This document shows positions 41,753 through 49,546 of a DNA stretch of 51,017 bases, one piece after another. The stretch's first letter is position 1. Each line of letters opens with the position of its first letter. A model generated the notes under the pieces. The model had not been told where the DNA came from and searched no databases. It worked only from the letters and a program-made list of their open reading frames with translations. A program made the position numbers and the translations under genes. Source of the stretch: Candidatus Yanofskybacteria bacterium (GTDB taxonomy: Bacteria > Patescibacteriota > Minisyncoccia > 2-02-FULL-40-12 > IGHO2-01-FULL-4-A); the NCBI GenBank assembly GCA_016181175.1, contig JACOZV010000001.1:323519-374535 (forward strand). The letters run 5' to 3'.

Positions 41753-42811
41753 ATGACCCAAGTACTTTATAGAAAATATAGACCACGCGTTTTCCAAGAA
41801 GTTGAAGGACAAGAACACGTAGTGCGCACCTTGCGGGGTGCGCTTGCTTCAGGGCGCGTCGGGCATGCCTATCTTTTTTGTGGGCCGAGGGGGACCGGCA
41901 AGACGACAATGGCAAGATTGATGGCAAAAGCATTGAATTGTAGTAAGCGGCAAATAGAAAGCAATAATGTTGACAATACGGAGCCTTGTAACATTTGTCA
42001 TTCATGCAACGAGATCAATGAGAGCCGGTCATTAGACTTGATCGAAATTGATGCCGCATCCAATCGTGGCATTGATGAAATCAGGAACCTCAAGGATTCA
42101 GCGCGGGTGGCGGCGGCATCCGGCAACTACAAGGTTTTTATAATAGACGAAGTGCACATGCTTACACCGCCGGCTTTTAACGCGTTACTCAAGATACTAG
42201 AAGAACCGCCGTCGCACATCGTTTTTATACTGGCCACTACCGAACCGTATAAAGTTCCGGAGACTGTTTTGTCGCGCGTCCAAAGATTTGATTTTAAAAA
42301 AATTAGCGTAGAAAAAATACAAAAAAAACTATTGGAAGTTGCCAAAAAAGAAAAACTTCAGATTGACAACGATGCCCTAACAATTATCGCATCAAGCGCC
42401 TCTGGTTCCATGCGTGACGCCGAGTCGTCGTTGAATAAGCTGATAGCATATTCTGGCAGCTGCATTACAGACGAGCATGTAACTGAGGTATTAGGTATTG
42501 TGCCTTTCCATGTACACCAAAAACTATTGGAGTTGGTGCGGCAAAAAAACGGGCAAGAAGCAATTGCCCATGTGGCGCGACTTTATGAATCAGGAGTTGA
42601 TATGGATAATTTTGTAAAACAATTCATTAAATATTTAAGATCAGAATTAATTGGTTTAATCGGTAAAACAGTTGCTGTCTCGTCTGGCCAAACCGAAATT
42701 GAATTTTTAATTAAAACCATCAACGTTTTTATCAAAGCTGGCGGGGAATTGAGGTTTTCGCCTGTCCCACAACTGCCACTTGAATTAGCGATACTGGAAC
42801 TTACTAAGTAA
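41753..42811 (+). CDS. dnaX: DNA polymerase III gamma/tau subunit (short form)
   Basis: 352 aa, AAA+ clamp loader motor. VLYRKYRPRVFQEVEGQEHVVRTLRGAL, Walker A GPRGTGKT (about 44-51), a zinc module (KALNC, then CNICHSC), IDAASNRGIDEIRNLKD, Walker B FIIDEVHML and the SRV sensor (VLSRVQRFDF). It lacks the extended tau-type C-terminus and ends after domain III. It forms the clamp loader with the HolB-like protein at 19697. The TAA stop is the first base of the hairpin that fills the gap to the next gene. Confidence 0.94.
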   Translation: MTQVLYRKYRPRVFQEVEGQEHVVRTLRGALASGRVGHAYLFCGPRGTGKTTMARLMAKALNCSKRQIESNNVDNTEPCNICHSCNEINESRSLDLIEIDAASNRGIDEIRNLKDSARVAAASGNYKVFIIDEVHMLTPPAFNALLKILEEPPSHIVFILATTEPYKVPETVLSRVQRFDFKKISVEKIQKKLLEVAKKEKLQIDNDALTIIASSASGSMRDAESSLNKLIAYSGSCITDEHVTEVLGIVPFHVHQKLLELVRQKNGQEAIAHVARLYESGVDMDNFVKQFIKYLRSELIGLIGKTVAVSSGQTEIEFLIKTINVFIKAGGELRFSPVPQLPLELAILELTK

Positions 42812-42851
42812 TTACAAGGCCGTCCTTATATACAAGGACGGCCTTGTAATT
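42810..42851. repeat. Perfect hairpin exactly filling the gap dnaX stop - next start
   Basis: Eighteen perfect base pairs (arms 42810-42827 and 42834-42851, left arm AATTACAAGGCCGTCCTT), loop ATATAC. It starts in the dnaX stop codon and ends 2 nt before ATG 42854. Its outermost AATTACAA/TTGTAATT matches the family A terminal repeat. Confidence 0.85.
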
Positions 42852-42853
42852 TT

Positions 42854-43969
42854 ATGGCTATAAACGAAGAATTTAAACCATTATCAAAACCGCGGATCAG
42901 TTTCCATAAGTTTGCCTTTTATTTTATTACTTTGGCGGCTTTGGTTTTGATTTACCTGAGGTTTTCAGAAGTAAGGTTGATAAGGGATTTATTTCTGCGT
43001 TCCAATATTTTCTGGCTGTTTGGCGTTATAGTCACCCAGTTGATAATCTATTATTTTGTTGCCCTAAATTATCGTGATGTTTTGCGTGTTAAAGATCTTG
43101 AAGTCGGAGTAAGAGAACTTTTTCCTATAACTTTTGTCATCCAGTTCCTCAACCAAGCTTTACCTTCCGCCGGTTTCTCGGGGCAGGCATTTTTTGTGCA
43201 ATACCTTAAAAAATTCGGATTGACGGTCGCTGAAGGAATCGGGCGGGCGATACTTGAGCTTGCCACACTTTACATGGCTTTCGGCGTTTTTTTCATAGTT
43301 TCAGCTGTTTTGATGTTCCGCAATGGCATTATAAGCCAGCATTCGGAGGCGAGATATTTTATTTATGCTTTTGCTTTTTTTGCCATGATCGCTCTTTCTT
43401 GGTTTTTGGCACTGCAAAAAAGAAAACGTGGCCGACTTGCCAAATGGGCGATTAGTAAGATACACAGTTATTTTGAAAATCGTCGGAAAAATAAAAACGG
43501 AATTAACGGTAACGGGAACGTCCATACGGGCCATGTAGCTATGATTATTGACCAGTTTAAGGAGACGTTTAATGTTGGTGAGCTGAAGAAAAGAGCCAGA
43601 CCATTTTGGCTGGCATTTTTTTGGCAAAATATGATTTTGTTGGCCATGGTTTTAACTTTATATTTTTTATCTTTCGCGGTGGATTATAAAATCAGTTTTT
43701 CGGTTGCCTTTATAACCTTTACCCTGACAAAGTTTCTGTCCATGATTGCGTTTGTTCCGGGTGGACTCGGTGTTTTTGAAGGCGGGATGACTTTGATTCT
43801 CATATCTTTTGGTGTGCCGGCTCAACCGGCGCTTGCCATGACTCTTCTTCTGCGCGCCGTTAGTTTCTGGCTTCCTATGCCAGTGGGATGGATACTGTAT
43901 CGGTGGTATCTCCATCGCTACGAGCTGGAGCATCCCTATGAAGGTTTACCGGTCAATGGCGGTAAATAG
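42854..43969 (+). CDS. Lysylphosphatidylglycerol synthase-type membrane protein (AglD/UPF0104-like)
   Basis: 371 aa with about eight hydrophobic segments, of the LPG_synthase_TM family. Typical motifs: FLNQALPSAGFSGQAFFVQYLKKFGLTVAEGIGRAILELATLYMAF and FVPGGLGVFEGGMTLILISFGVPAQPALAMTLLLRAVSFWLPMPVGWILYRW, with the PGGLGxxE signature. It carries only the flippase-like membrane domain, no aminoacyl transfer domain. A role in flipping or modifying lipids or lipid-linked sugars is likely. Translation begins immediately after a stable hairpin. Confidence 0.85.
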   Translation: MAINEEFKPLSKPRISFHKFAFYFITLAALVLIYLRFSEVRLIRDLFLRSNIFWLFGVIVTQLIIYYFVALNYRDVLRVKDLEVGVRELFPITFVIQFLNQALPSAGFSGQAFFVQYLKKFGLTVAEGIGRAILELATLYMAFGVFFIVSAVLMFRNGIISQHSEARYFIYAFAFFAMIALSWFLALQKRKRGRLAKWAISKIHSYFENRRKNKNGINGNGNVHTGHVAMIIDQFKETFNVGELKKRARPFWLAFFWQNMILLAMVLTLYFLSFAVDYKISFSVAFITFTLTKFLSMIAFVPGGLGVFEGGMTLILISFGVPAQPALAMTLLLRAVSFWLPMPVGWILYRWYLHRYELEHPYEGLPVNGGK

Positions 43970-43990
43970 TAGATGGTGTTTTAAGAAAAA

Positions 43991-44024
43991 ATAAACCGAC
44001 CAGCCGGATGGCTGGTCGGTTTAT
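43991..44024. terminator. Bidirectional terminator between convergent genes
   Basis: Perfect 15-bp stem ATAAACCGACCAGCC with its complement, GGAT loop, followed by TTTAT on both strands. Confidence 0.9.
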
Positions 44025-44030
44025 TTTATA

Positions 44031-44600
44031 TCAACTGTCGATTAAGCTTATAAGTTCTTTCCAGGATTTTACTTTTATAAAATTAGCGGTATGAGGCGAT
44101 GAATTATGTGGATCAAAAAGTATTCTGTTCTTAATATCGGTGAGTTTTTTGAGAACGTTTGGCTCGTCATCAATATAGTGCGTGATGCCGAGCTGTTTGC
44201 CGATTTTATTTTTGTCTTTCGGTTCAGAAACAAAAAACGTGTTGCCCTTATTAAAAAATTCAGGCCATAATTTTTTAAATTTCAGGATCTTGATGGCAAT
44301 TTTTGGTTTTTTGCGTCTGGATATTAAAAAGTATGGGTATTTGCTTTTTATTTTTGACAATACGCTTCGGGCCCCTTTTGCTGCCGGTGATTTTAATGAT
44401 ATTTTTGGATCATCGTATAAAGCACTTTTTAACTGGTCCAGCGCTTCTTTGGGAATGATGTTTTTGATTATCTCCGAGTGCGTTTGCTCCGGTCTTAATT
44501 CCCAGCCGAAACTCTTTGCCAATTTTATCTTGGTGGCAGTGTGATCAAGAATAACGCCGTCTAAATCGAAGCCGATTATTTTATTTTTTAGTTTGGGCAT
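44031..44600 (-). CDS. HAD-superfamily hydrolase
   Basis: 189 aa. Motif I GFDLDGVILD (nucleophile Asp and general-acid Asp), motif II-like FLISRR, a motif III Lys in the middle and motif IV YIDDEPNVLKKL near the C-terminus. Probably a small phosphatase; the size and missing large cap do not define a substrate. Start ATG 44600. Confidence 0.82.
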   Translation of the reverse strand: MPKLKNKIIGFDLDGVILDHTATKIKLAKSFGWELRPEQTHSEIIKNIIPKEALDQLKSALYDDPKISLKSPAAKGARSVLSKIKSKYPYFLISRRKKPKIAIKILKFKKLWPEFFNKGNTFFVSEPKDKNKIGKQLGITHYIDDEPNVLKKLTDIKNRILFDPHNSSPHTANFIKVKSWKELISLIDS

Positions 44601-44685
44601 ATTTTATAAAAAAGTCTAGATTTACAGGCATGCTTGTTTATTTTAGTATACCCCCAAGAAAGCACTTTTAAAACAGGGGTCAAAT

Positions 44686-45420
44686 GTGTCTGAGCTGGTA
44701 AATCAGGAAAATGTTTTTGAGCAAAAAGCCCAAAAGATCCTAGCTTACCTTAAAAGCCACTTGCGCTACGACGATCAATTCTTGCCAAGGCCGTTTTTTT
44801 TGGAATTTACGGGTTCGCCATCGGCAGGTAAAACCACTACGATTACGGAATTAGATAAATTTTTGCGTAGGCAGGGATTTAGGGTATTAAGGCCACAAGA
44901 AGGCGCGGAGGTTATCCGTCACATCGGGAGAAGTACGCCGCTTTATAATATCAGGACAGGCATTTATGCTCTTACGCAGCTCATAGATTTTAGTGCCGGT
45001 CATCCTTATGATGTGGTTATTTTTGATCGCTGTATTTTTGACGCATATTGCTGGATGATGTATTGGGCAGAAAAAAAGAAGTTGACTAACGGGGAAAGAA
45101 GGATGATACAAGATTTTTTTCTGTTGCGATTTTGGGCGGATAAGATAGATGTTGCGTATTTTATGGTTTGCGACCCGGATGTGGCCGCCGAAAGAGAATT
45201 GAGGATAGCTCTAAGCCAAAAGCTTGGGGAAACGACTAGCCCACAAACCGTGCGTACGCTCATTGAGCGTTATAAGAACGCTTATAACGTACTTTCGCCG
45301 GATTATAAACAATTATTTTTGGTGGACACAACCGGTATGGACGAAGTAACCATGGTCAAGCATATTGCGACTCAAACCTTGAACATACTGGAAGAGAAGT
45401 CCAGAAACGGATCCGAATAA
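44686..45420 (+). CDS. P-loop kinase, thymidylate/deoxynucleoside-kinase-like
   Basis: 244 aa. Walker A FTGSPSAGKTTTITELDKFLRRQG, YDVVIFDRCIFDAYCWMMYW (the DRx segment of the thymidylate/deoxynucleoside kinase fold), CDPDVAAERELR in the LID region and a late FLVDTTGMDE. It fits the nucleotide kinase fold but not a canonical Tmk; the substrate is unknown. GTG 44686 follows AGGGG at 44675-44679. A terminator follows. Confidence 0.72.
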   Translation: MSELVNQENVFEQKAQKILAYLKSHLRYDDQFLPRPFFLEFTGSPSAGKTTTITELDKFLRRQGFRVLRPQEGAEVIRHIGRSTPLYNIRTGIYALTQLIDFSAGHPYDVVIFDRCIFDAYCWMMYWAEKKKLTNGERRMIQDFFLLRFWADKIDVAYFMVCDPDVAAERELRIALSQKLGETTSPQTVRTLIERYKNAYNVLSPDYKQLFLVDTTGMDEVTMVKHIATQTLNILEEKSRNGSE

Positions 45421-45447
45421 AGCCGATAAGCCGCCGGCTTTTTTATT
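45421..45447 (+). terminator. Terminator after the kinase gene
   Basis: AAGCC/GGCTT stem (or AGCCG/CGGCT) followed by TTTTTTATTT. Confidence 0.6.
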
Positions 45448-45475
45448 TGATTTTTTAAATAATTTAAGTCATAAT
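45447..45475 (+). promoter_or_regulatory. Predicted promoter of the second structured leader
   Basis: TTGATT (45447-45452), 17-bp spacer, CATAAT (45470-45475). The predicted start, about 45482, is the first base of the leader's left arm. Confidence 0.55.
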
Positions 45476-45481
45476 TTATTT

Positions 45482-45598
45482 ATCCCGTACGAACTTACCC
45501 GTCCGGGTTATCTATAATCAACTAGTACGTTATCACTGGCTTACGATGCCCCCTAACTTATGTCATTGGCATGTATGTCATGTAAGTTCGTACGGGAT
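45482..45598 (+). promoter_or_regulatory. Structured 5' leader, family B copy 2
   Basis: Arms 45482-45498 and 45582-45598 form a perfect 17-bp inverted repeat beginning ATCCCGTACGAAC. As in copy 1 (6838-6954), a small GC hairpin (ACCC/GGGT) overlaps the inner end of the left arm, total length is about 117 nt, and the right arm ends directly before a start codon (ATG 45601). Between the copies GAAGTAG/CTACTTC is replaced by GAACTTAC/GTAAGTTC, so the pairing is kept while the sequence changes. Confidence 0.72.
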
Positions 45599-45600
45599 TT

Positions 45601-46776
45601 ATGCTAAACGTGATTCTTCTTGGATTAACCTCGTTATTGGCTGATTTTTCAAGCGAGATGGTTTTTCCTATTCTGCCGTTTTTTATTCAGACACTTGGCG
45701 GAGCAGGCGTGGCAATCGGTTTGGCTTTTGGCATCGGTGATGCCGTGTCCGCTGTTTTTAAGGTTATATCTGGCCGTTGGGCCGATAAAACCAAAAAATA
45801 CAGAACTTTTGTTTTTGCCGGTTATGCCTTTTCCGCCGTAGCCAAGTTTTTGTATCCTCTTTCTTCGTCTTGGCAGCAGATTCTTGCCGTCAGGCCCATT
45901 GAGCGGATTGGCAAGGGTTTTCGCAACGCGCCGCGCGACGCGATTTTATCGGAGTCGCTGTCCCATGAGCGCCGAGGCAGAGGATTCGGGATTCAGCGGG
46001 CAATGGACAGCGCCGGGGCCGTTTTGGGGGCAGCGGCGGTTTTGATTTTTGTTTTCTATTTGGAGCTTGATTTTTCCAGAATATTTTGGATTTCAGCCAT
46101 CATCGCTCTTTTCGCGGTGATACCGATTCTTTTTGTCAAAGTTCCAACGCAGTTAAAAATTGCGAGTAAGTCGATCGGTTTCAACGGGTTGTCCGTTCAA
46201 CTGAAAAAATTTATCTTTGTTGCCACCGTTTTCGCTTTTGCCAATTTTAGCTATGCTTTTTTGGTTCTTCAAACCCAATCACTTTTCGGCGATTTGGATT
46301 ATAAAAAAGCTCTTTCCCTAACTCTACTTTTGTACATTTTTTTCAGTATTTTTGATTCAGGTTTTTCTACCATAGCCGGTGTGTGGTCTGATAAATTCGG
46401 GCGGCGCAAGGTTATAATTTTAAGCTACATTTTACTGGCTGTTGTTTTTCTTGGTTTCGGTACAGTTTCGTTATGGCAATATGACCGTACATGGACGTTT
46501 ATCTTTTTGCTTATTCTTTTTGCTCTCTATGGCCTTTTCAGGGCGACGGTGGATGTTGGACAGAAGTCATTTGTCTCCGACCTCTCCGATGTTGGAATCC
46601 GCGGAACGGCTCTTGGCACTTTTGAAACATTTACCGGTCTTGCCGCCATTCCCGCTGGCTTAATTGCCGGAGTATTGTGGAACGTCAACCAAGCCCTTCC
46701 GTTCTTTTATGGACTTATGCTCTCCTTGACTGCAGTTGCTCTGTTTTCTCAGATGATTGGCAAAAAATCTGCTTGA
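45601..46776 (+). CDS. MFS transporter
   Basis: 391 aa with 11-12 hydrophobic segments. N-terminal LLGLTSLLADFSSEMVFPILPFFIQTLG and the motif-A region GRWADKTKKYRTF; RPIERIGKGFRNAPRDAILSES is a conserved loop in a drug/metabolite MFS subgroup; a second motif A is GVWSDKFGRRKVI. Substrate unknown. Translation starts 2 nt after the leader's closing stem, so export may respond to whatever the leader senses. Confidence 0.87.
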   Translation: MLNVILLGLTSLLADFSSEMVFPILPFFIQTLGGAGVAIGLAFGIGDAVSAVFKVISGRWADKTKKYRTFVFAGYAFSAVAKFLYPLSSSWQQILAVRPIERIGKGFRNAPRDAILSESLSHERRGRGFGIQRAMDSAGAVLGAAAVLIFVFYLELDFSRIFWISAIIALFAVIPILFVKVPTQLKIASKSIGFNGLSVQLKKFIFVATVFAFANFSYAFLVLQTQSLFGDLDYKKALSLTLLLYIFFSIFDSGFSTIAGVWSDKFGRRKVIILSYILLAVVFLGFGTVSLWQYDRTWTFIFLLILFALYGLFRATVDVGQKSFVSDLSDVGIRGTALGTFETFTGLAAIPAGLIAGVLWNVNQALPFFYGLMLSLTAVALFSQMIGKKSA

Positions 46777-46812
46777 AACAAGCTAATTTTTATGATAAAA
46801 TTTAATAAATTT

Positions 46813-46856
46813 GCGGGGTTGCCTGCCTGCACAGGCAGGTCTTAATGGTAGGACAT
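46813..46856 (+). repeat. REP-like palindrome with tRNA 5'-half-like sequence
   Basis: CCTGCCTG-CA-CAGGCAGG (46822-46839) sits between GCGGGGTT, a tRNA-like acceptor start, and GTCTTAATGGTAGGAC, a perfect tRNA D-arm. Without the palindrome this would read as a tRNA 5' half. The 3' half is absent; a GIY-YIG remnant follows at once. Confidence 0.55.
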
Positions 46857-47018
46857 ATGTGGTATGCATATATTATAAAAAGTCAGAATAATAGGCCGCT
46901 TCAATACATTTTTACAAAAGAATTTAATTCTGAAACAGAAGCCAGAAGTTATGAAAAAAAGTTAAAAGATAAAAGGATAGAAAAAGAAAAAATAATTAAA
47001 CAAATTGAAAATTCATAA
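46857..47018 (+). pseudogene. GIY-YIG endonuclease remnant with internal deletion
   Basis: Fifty-three codons: MWYAYIIKSQNNRPLQYIFT, then KEFNSETEARSYEKKLKDKR and a lysine-rich tail. The start matches the GIY-YIG opening (WYVYIL.S) and the middle and end match the family's C-terminal part (EAxxYEKKLK). The central YIG, Arg and Glu region is absent, so the domain cannot be active. In CPR such genes often lie by tRNAs, as here. Confidence 0.65.
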
Positions 47019-47025
47019 GCACTGC

Positions 47026-47096
47026 TGCGAGGTCGTCTAATGGTAGGACAGCGCCCTTTGAAGGCGTTTATCCTGGTTCGAGTCCAGGCCTCGCAG
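47026..47096 (+). tRNA. tRNA-Gln (UUG)
   Basis: Complete cloverleaf: acceptor TGCGAGG/CCTCGCA (7 bp), D stem GTCT/GGAC with loop AATGGTA (G18G19 present), anticodon stem GCGCC/GGCGT with loop CTTTGAA (anticodon TTG), T arm CCTGG-TTCGAGT-CCAGG, discriminator G. CCA is not encoded. Confidence 0.93.
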
Positions 47097-47098
47097 CG

Positions 47099-47169
47099 CG
47101 CAGGCAGGTCTAACGATAGGACATGGGACTTTGAATCCCAGTATGAAGGTTCGATTCCTTCCCTCGCAG
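47099..47169 (+). pseudogene. Degenerate second tRNA-Gln (UUG)
   Basis: Anticodon arm TGGGA-CTTTGAA-TCCCA and T arm GAAGG-TTCGATT-CCTTC are intact, and the 3' end CCTCGCAG equals that of the first tRNA. But the 5' acceptor strand reads CGCAGGC instead of TGCGAGG, leaving three mismatches and one G-T pair, and the D-loop AACGATA lacks the second conserved G. The changed part, CAGGCAG, equals half of the palindrome at 46822. Probably a pseudo-tRNA. Confidence 0.7.
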
Positions 47170-47255
47170 CAGCTTCTGATGAAACGAACTCTGAATTTAG
47201 CGATGAGGGGGTTCGCTCGCCCAGCCTCGCCATTGGCGGGAGCGTTGTATTCAAG

Positions 47256-47286
47256 ACATAAAATCACCTTTTCGGTGGTTTTATGT
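47256..47286 (+). terminator. Hairpin downstream of the tRNAs
   Basis: Thirteen-base-pair stem (ACATAAAATCACC with GGTGGTTTTATGT, one G-T), TTTTC loop. No clean T-run follows, so it may be an RNA-processing or termination hairpin. The remaining stretch to 47397 shows nothing convincing. Confidence 0.45.
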
Positions 47287-47397
47287 TGGGACGGGTCTTT
47301 TATTTCTTTATAGAGAGGGCCTGTTTTTCTTCTGATTCGCTTGATTTGCGAGAATAACCTTTTTTCGGCAACTTATAATTATAGGCTAAATCCTAGC

Positions 47398-47427
47398 TTG
47401 CGATTATTAACTCCCTTTTGTTATAAT
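47398..47427 (+). promoter_or_regulatory. Predicted promoter of the histidine kinase operon
   Basis: TTGCGA (47398-47403), 18-bp spacer, extended -10 TGTTATAAT (TATAAT 47422-47427). Confidence 0.65.
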
Positions 47428-47441
47428 TGAACTATCAGAAC

Positions 47442-47508
47442 GTGAATTTATCAAATTTATTCAACAAGATCCGACCATATCAGATTTTGGTTTTATTTTT
47501 TTTTGCCT
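47442..47508 (+). other. N-terminal part of the histidine kinase, out of frame at a T9 tract
   Basis: GTG 47442 opens MNLSNLFNKIRPYQILVLFFF, the expected cytoplasmic start and first half of a membrane helix. At T9 (47496-47504) this frame runs past the kinase frame and stops soon after. Removing one T joins it to the downstream frame as KIRPYQILVLFFLPMAIFVVF, a complete helix. Confidence 0.7.
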
Positions 47509-49542
47509 ATGGCTATTTTTGTAGTTTTTAATCTTGTCCGCTTACATAATAGCTTAACTCAAGACATATTTAGTCATCACGAAACAAAGGCAGTAATCGC
47601 TGTAGAAACATTAAAAACTAAATTTGATCAATTAATTAATATCGGTCTATCTCTTGCCGATCGAAATGATTTAAAGAAATTTATTGCTGAAGGAAAATGG
47701 GATGATGCTGCCCAGTCCTTAAAAAACATACAGGAACAGTTTGATTTTATTGATCGCAGTGTACTCCTTAGTCGCGATGGTGTTTTAAGAGCAGTCATTC
47801 CCGAATTATCGGGAGCTACTGTTCTTATTGGGCAAGATTTCTCAAACCGCGAATGGTACAAAGGGATTAGTAAAAATTGGGAGCCCTATATATCTCCAAT
47901 TTTCAAAAGAATACCGGAGCCAAGGTTGAATGTTATTGCTGCTGCTATTCCTATTAAATTCAATGGTGATGTTGTGGGAATTATACTTTTACCTACAAGT
48001 ATCGATGATATTGCATTGTGGGCAAAGAAAGTTGATATTCAAAATGGCTACGTATATTTTGTTGATCAGATGGGTCAAATTGCTGGGAATCCTGAATTTC
48101 CTGAAGAAATTGCAGATTATTCTTCCTGGGATATAGTTAAAAAGTTGCATCAGGGAGAACAAGGGGTTTCTGTTACAACCAATCCAGAAGGAAAAGAGCA
48201 GCTTATATCTTATCAGCCACTTCCAAATTATGGGTGGGGAGTGATAGTTTCGCAGGATAAATCAACCGCTTTTGCTCTTCGGAACCGAGAATTATTGGTA
48301 TACGCTATTGTTTCCGGGATATTCTTTCTTTATTTAATTATTCTATTCTTTATTATTTCCCGTCTTCAATCAAACCTTAAGCAATATGCAAGTGGGTTGG
48401 AACAAAAAGTAGCAGAACGCACGAGAGAAATTGATGAAGAAAAATCAAAATACGCAGCCATTCTAGAAAGCATTGGAGATGGGCTGGTTGTGGTTGATAA
48501 GGCCGGCAAGATACTGATGGTCAATAAAGCATTTGAAAATTTAGTTGGCTGGAAAGGAAAAGATGTTTCGGGAAAACTGTTGGTTGAGGTTGTCCCAAGA
48601 GAAGATGAATCAGGTAATGTTGTGCCGTTTAACGAAAGAATCCTGACCAAAATTCTGTCTACTACTACTACTACTACTTGGTACTATATCCGCAAAGATA
48701 AAACGAGATTTCCAGCAGCAAGTACAATTACTCCGGTTATTTTTGATGGTAAGATCATTGGCGCGGTAGAGGCATTTCGTGATATCACTGAACACGAGGA
48801 ACTGGATATAGCCAAAACCGAATTTATTTCCATTGCTTCGCACCAACTGAGAACACCCGTCTCCGGCCTGAGTTGGATTACGGAGGCCTTACAATTTACC
48901 TCCCAAAACTTAACCCCAAAACAACAAACATATATTAAGGACCTCTCCATGTTATCCAAGAGATTGATTGGATTGGTAGAAGATTTGCTGAATATTTCAA
49001 GGATTCAGCTTAAATCAACGCTCGTGACAGAAAAAAACCTCATTGACGTCCCCGTGTTTATAGAAGAATTTATTAAAGAAATAGAACCATATGCAAGTTC
49101 AAAGAAACACGCCGTAGTATTCAATAAAAGTATTGTCGGACCCCTTACTGTGGAGATTAATAAAAAATCATTATATAATGTTTTACAGAACCTGATATCA
49201 AATGCTATTGAGTATTCCCCGGAAAATACGGCAGTTATTGTAAATTTAGAAAAAACGGATAGTTTTATTAAAGTATCAATAGCTAACAAAGGCCCGATTA
49301 TTCCTAAAGATGAGCAATCGCATATTTTCGGAAGGTTTTATAGAGGAGAAAGTGCCAAAAAAATGAAAGCAGAAGGTACGGGATTAGGGTTGTATATTGT
49401 CAAAACGATTATAGAAGATACGGGCGGCAAGGTGGGTTTTAAGTCGGAAGAGAGTAAAGATACGACATTTTGGTTTACCATACCATTAAAGATGACTAAT
49501 GAAGATTCGGCCTCGCGCTCTAATTCATCGGTCGTCAAATAA
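47509..49542 (+). CDS. Membrane sensor histidine kinase (Cache-PAS-HisKA-HATPase)
   Basis: About 677 aa from ATG 47509; probably about 20 more N-terminal residues if the T9 frameshift is corrected. A helix (MAIFVVFNL) leads to a Cache-type sensor domain (DRSVLLSRDGVLRAVIPELSG, NREWYKGISKNWEPYISPIFKR, VIAAAIPIKFNGDVVGIILLPTS, GWGVIVSQD). A second helix (YAIVSGIFFLYLIILFFII), a coiled-coil linker, PAS (ILESIGDGLVVVDKAGKILMVNKAFENLVGW), HisKA (FISIASHQLRTPVSGL, phospho-His) and HATPase (NLISNAIEYSPENT, GTGLGLYIVKTIIEDTGGKV) follow. An (ACT)6 microsatellite at 48661-48678 encodes six Thr. The response regulator starts 4 bp later. Confidence 0.9.
   Translation: MAIFVVFNLVRLHNSLTQDIFSHHETKAVIAVETLKTKFDQLINIGLSLADRNDLKKFIAEGKWDDAAQSLKNIQEQFDFIDRSVLLSRDGVLRAVIPELSGATVLIGQDFSNREWYKGISKNWEPYISPIFKRIPEPRLNVIAAAIPIKFNGDVVGIILLPTSIDDIALWAKKVDIQNGYVYFVDQMGQIAGNPEFPEEIADYSSWDIVKKLHQGEQGVSVTTNPEGKEQLISYQPLPNYGWGVIVSQDKSTAFALRNRELLVYAIVSGIFFLYLIILFFIISRLQSNLKQYASGLEQKVAERTREIDEEKSKYAAILESIGDGLVVVDKAGKILMVNKAFENLVGWKGKDVSGKLLVEVVPREDESGNVVPFNERILTKILSTTTTTTWYYIRKDKTRFPAASTITPVIFDGKIIGAVEAFRDITEHEELDIAKTEFISIASHQLRTPVSGLSWITEALQFTSQNLTPKQQTYIKDLSMLSKRLIGLVEDLLNISRIQLKSTLVTEKNLIDVPVFIEEFIKEIEPYASSKKHAVVFNKSIVGPLTVEINKKSLYNVLQNLISNAIEYSPENTAVIVNLEKTDSFIKVSIANKGPIIPKDEQSHIFGRFYRGESAKKMKAEGTGLGLYIVKTIIEDTGGKVGFKSEESKDTTFWFTIPLKMTNEDSASRSNSSVVK
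48661..48678 (+). repeat. (ACT)6 microsatellite in the kinase PAS domain
   Basis: Six ACT codons encode a Thr run directly before WYYIRKDKTRF. Length changes would stay in frame. Confidence 0.85.
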
Positions 49543-49546
49543 AATC

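Noticed and set aside
41822-41841. GCGCACC/GGTGCGC inverted repeat in dnaX
   Set aside because: The encoded residues (VVRTLRGALASGRVGHAYLF) match ordinary DnaX, so it is not an insertion.
46857-47018. Functional GIY-YIG nuclease
   Set aside because: The central catalytic region is absent, so it is listed as a remnant.
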